Of a DNA stretch of 63,968 nt, positions 63,001 to 63,968 are shown piece after piece. The position numbers and the translations under genes were made by a program. Position 1 is the stretch's first letter, and the number at the start of each line of letters is the position of its first letter. The stretch spans positions 1-63,968 of the forward strand of contig CABYMF010000004.1 in the NCBI GenBank assembly GCA_902519955.1. The letters run 5' to 3'. This stretch comes from an uncultured Bacteroidota bacterium. Its GTDB lineage: Bacteria > Bacteroidota > Bacteroidia > Flavobacteriales > Flavobacteriaceae. Below the pieces are notes generated by a model. The model worked only from the letters and a program-made list of their open reading frames with translations. It had not been told where the DNA came from and made no database searches.

Positions 63001-63176
63001 TTGTTACCAACTTAATTTCTGTAGGTAGTTCGGCTGTTAATACAGGTACAACGACAAACATTTTCCCTTCTGATGCAAGAGGAGATGTGGTTGTTGGTGT
63101 AACTGCTAATGCTGGTACAACTGCAACAACAGGTACTGCAAGAACTACATATACTAGACTTCACTGGCTAGGATAA
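60033..63176 (+). CDS. Large surface lipoprotein with coiled coil and beta-repeat body
   Basis: About 1047 residues from ATG 60033, where MKKGLLTLLAASLVFVGC gives a lipobox Cys18; earlier in-frame ATGs add a hydrophilic stretch. After QNYDDQFDDLN comes a coiled coil with heptads (ISALKSQVDGLASLSGQVASL) and Ala/Ser-rich helix to about residue 135. The rest is Thr/Ala/Asp-rich repeated beta turns such as LTITDNDNLTTLDVTGSEIG, suggesting a beta-solenoid. Codons are strongly skewed to GCT, ACT and GGT, unlike neighbours, which suggests very high expression. An S-layer-like or adhesive surface role is inferred. Confidence 0.75.
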   Translation: MKKGLLTLLAASLVFVGCQNYDDQFDDLNAQISALKSQVDGLASLSGQVASLSGSISGLQAGVTAAQAAASSASSAASSIDLTGLSTSLATLQAEVDAVQASLATTATASAVATLQAEIDAIEADVDELLATSNVYNQNLTISSASTLDAAVALGSNINIVNGSVTITQSSTMDATKLQTVIDKIFTVTGNFSYTAANTNVTAMTFNKLASAGDVTLKVNGPISASALVTAGTLTLDDSYISKVTSINLDALTTVTEIQTDSGGTDNIVFTSATDVQLGALASYPGAGSDYGLTITTKADATLDIGSLDDVKTDGTAAPVALALNGPKDVTISNMTAYAGSLSLTNVENATITGFKGPITVNGGVENITMTDVEDFAFSSATALKTVTLDVDKASDPALTATQTAPSAYGAAVTGYTSPTPALAFASMANLTSVTLTGFYQSLSFTSLANLASLDIDVTTGDLTITDNDNLTTLDVTGSEIGNVTVTNNDGIATVDLDHTTDLNFYGTTADRKSVAMTVTGNSEMTLFHNTGATNIMTFNLSSNAKLATVKLTGMTGIGTATTTSNPVVDVYSNALVASSASDTDDGLTQYSIDGTNDASDLGSFTTTSGMETIKTYLTAVNLNAKSDANVHFDTVQLHNIAADAATSSETAGDQNSGNAVSYSSEGNNDVTLVYSNTASTLTTTTSGDNAAVKQKTAWLIDVSSVSTLALKLGSAGNTAGVDILETDGTFGTLTLTGNNTLDVAELTSAASTSRATTVGVTLTAAATGNPVLPTIQFMTSVSSAEGSNGEAYTNTEASDLSYTTTYAGAAVPSYLTTYDVFTLSYGGNSVTATLAANAITGAIAAANIASTLMDAWNTKYSTGSTSGALSAWTTGVLSTALITAPTLRDSRSGGRFFTDTAAVTWTPATAAQASLATSGVITQTVMSWTIGSTDATTDNGATGTDIVLAIEETVAGNGMANRLTGHASLIGDGTAIGTVENSLSNSFGLVTNLISVGSSAVNTGTTTNIFPSDARGDVVVGVTANAGTTATTGTARTTYTRLHWLG

Positions 63177-63199
63177 AAAGTGTAATTTCTTGAGATATT

Positions 63200-63231
63200 A
63201 AACCCTCCTTTACGGAGGGTTTTTTATTTTT
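63200..63231 (+). terminator. Intrinsic terminator of the large lipoprotein gene
   Basis: AACCCTCC (63201-63208), loop TTTAC, GGAGGGTT (63214-63221), then a T-rich tail to 63231. An eight-base perfect GC-rich stem in such AT-rich DNA is a strong rho-independent terminator, consistent with a highly transcribed single gene. Confidence 0.9.
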
Positions 63232-63238
63232 GTATAGT

Positions 63239-63968
63239 ATGAGACTAAACAATACTTTAATCTATTTATATATACTCGTCGGACTAATGCCTTATTTTGG
63301 CACTGCTGACAAAATGCATCCACAAACATTATATATATCTATTTTAAATATAATCAGTATTGGAGTAATACTTTATCAAAATGGCATACCCAAGACATTC
63401 AAAAAATTATTGAAAATATCATATTACAAACAATTTGTCTTCTATTTTGTCTTTTTAATATTTGCAATTTTAAGTGTTTTACAAGCTATAAATGAAATTC
63501 AATCAATGATTACTCTTGCTGAGATCTTATCTCAGTTTTTTGCTTTTTTAATTTTGATTTATCTAGTTTCAAATTTAAAGAATGTTAAAAGCTTTTTTAT
63601 AAATTCAATTGTTATATTATGTGTAATTGAGTTATTTTCAACGATATACCCATATTTGGCAGATATTTTTAGATTAGGGTACCCAATAAATAGATCTCTA
63701 GAATATAGGGGTGTTTCGGGTAGTGTAAACATTATATCATATTTATTACTAATGAAGTTGCCATTTATATACTATTTATCTGTTGTTAAGAAAAAGTATC
63801 GAATCTTTTTTATTTTAATTTCAGTATCAATTTTATATTCAATTATAGTAATTCATCAAACAAGAAGTGCAATAATTTTAAGTTTTTTAGTGTCTATATT
63901 TATTTTACTTGTTTTTATTTATAACAGTTTCATAGATAAAAAAGGTAAATTGTTTAGTCTAAAAAGCT
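63239..63968 (+). CDS. O-antigen ligase-like membrane protein (5' part, cut by window edge)
   Basis: Open frame from ATG 63239 to the right edge (243 codons), starting MRLNNTLIYLYILVGLMPYF. It contains at least six hydrophobic segments, and RGVSGSVNIISYLLLMKLPF plus IVIHQTRSAIILSFL resemble the middle part of Wzy/WaaL-type proteins, as in the gene at 49455. No stop occurs before the edge, so length and C-terminal motifs are unknown. Confidence 0.7.
   Translation, partial: MRLNNTLIYLYILVGLMPYFGTADKMHPQTLYISILNIISIGVILYQNGIPKTFKKLLKISYYKQFVFYFVFLIFAILSVLQAINEIQSMITLAEILSQFFAFLILIYLVSNLKNVKSFFINSIVILCVIELFSTIYPYLADIFRLGYPINRSLEYRGVSGSVNIISYLLLMKLPFIYYLSVVKKKYRIFFILISVSILYSIIVIHQTRSAIILSFLVSIFILLVFIYNSFIDKKGKLFSLKS

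Noticed and set aside
1-63968. CRISPR array, insertion sequence, prophage or rRNA operon
   Set aside because: No regularly spaced repeats, transposase or integrase genes, or rRNA sequence were seen while reading both strands.

Overview
The window reads as a stretch of chromosome from a marine-type Flavobacteriia bacterium (phylum Bacteroidota). It is AT-rich with very short intergenic spaces, and many starts overlap the upstream stop. It carries families largely confined to this group (DUF4837, DUF4292, DUF4254, DUF6341, DUF6427, HU-CCDC81-SPOR, bacterial GH3), TonB-dependent uptake, a GH16 laminarinase-type enzyme and Bacteroidota-style TAnnTTTG -7 promoter boxes. No rRNA, insertion sequence, prophage or CRISPR array was seen. 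Both edges cut genes: rnr on the left and an O-antigen-ligase-like membrane protein on the right.

Layout. 1-6250: rnr, tRNA-Cys, folB, glnS, an SPFH membrane protein and gltX. 6321-12904: ybeY, mnmG flanked by two near-perfect parS (ParB-binding) sites, a methyltransferase broken in an A9 tract, holB, pgk, a DUF4837 lipoprotein and tatA (too short for most gene callers). 13019-21761: an M23 peptidase, a GH3-family protein, two surface-glycan genes, purD, DUF6341/DUF6427, DUF4254 plus a GT9 glycosyltransferase, and a ferredoxin. 21853-27354: bactofilin and the F-type ATP synthase genes atpZ-like/B/E/F/H/A/G; atpD and atpC are not here, as is usual in this phylum. 27405-38224: nucleotidyltransferase, DUF4292 lipoprotein, EnvC-like protein, SPOR protein, trpS, plsC, recA, trhO, a class A PBP and a GNAT enzyme.

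38264-63968 is the more accessory half: an LpxR-like enzyme; a four-gene envelope operon (orphan TonB plug, TlpA thioredoxin, a CDCC-containing repeat protein, a second propeller-like lipoprotein); a small HTH protein followed by an enolase-superfamily epimerase and a DUF1611 protein (a DgcA/DgcN-like pair); an exported M20 amidohydrolase; an AGCS alanine symporter; a Tat-exported aminotransferase; an O-antigen ligase; SSS and CNT transporters; a GH16 glucanase overlapping a PqqU/YncD-like TonB receptor, itself overlapping an exported PqqB-like metallo-hydrolase; an M19 dipeptidase; and a very large, apparently strongly expressed surface lipoprotein with its own terminator.

How it fits together. 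The left half is housekeeping plus envelope assembly. The right half looks like scavenging of peptidoglycan- or protein-derived (D-)amino acids and dipeptides, nucleosides, laminarin-type glucan and possibly the cofactor PQQ. The best leads are the PqqU/PqqB-like pair, the plug-TlpA-CDCC operon, the DgcA/DgcN-like pair, the parS pair around mnmG and the set of promoters placed so close to start codons that leaderless mRNAs are predicted. All assignments come from reading the sequence and remembered family signatures; no database search was run.
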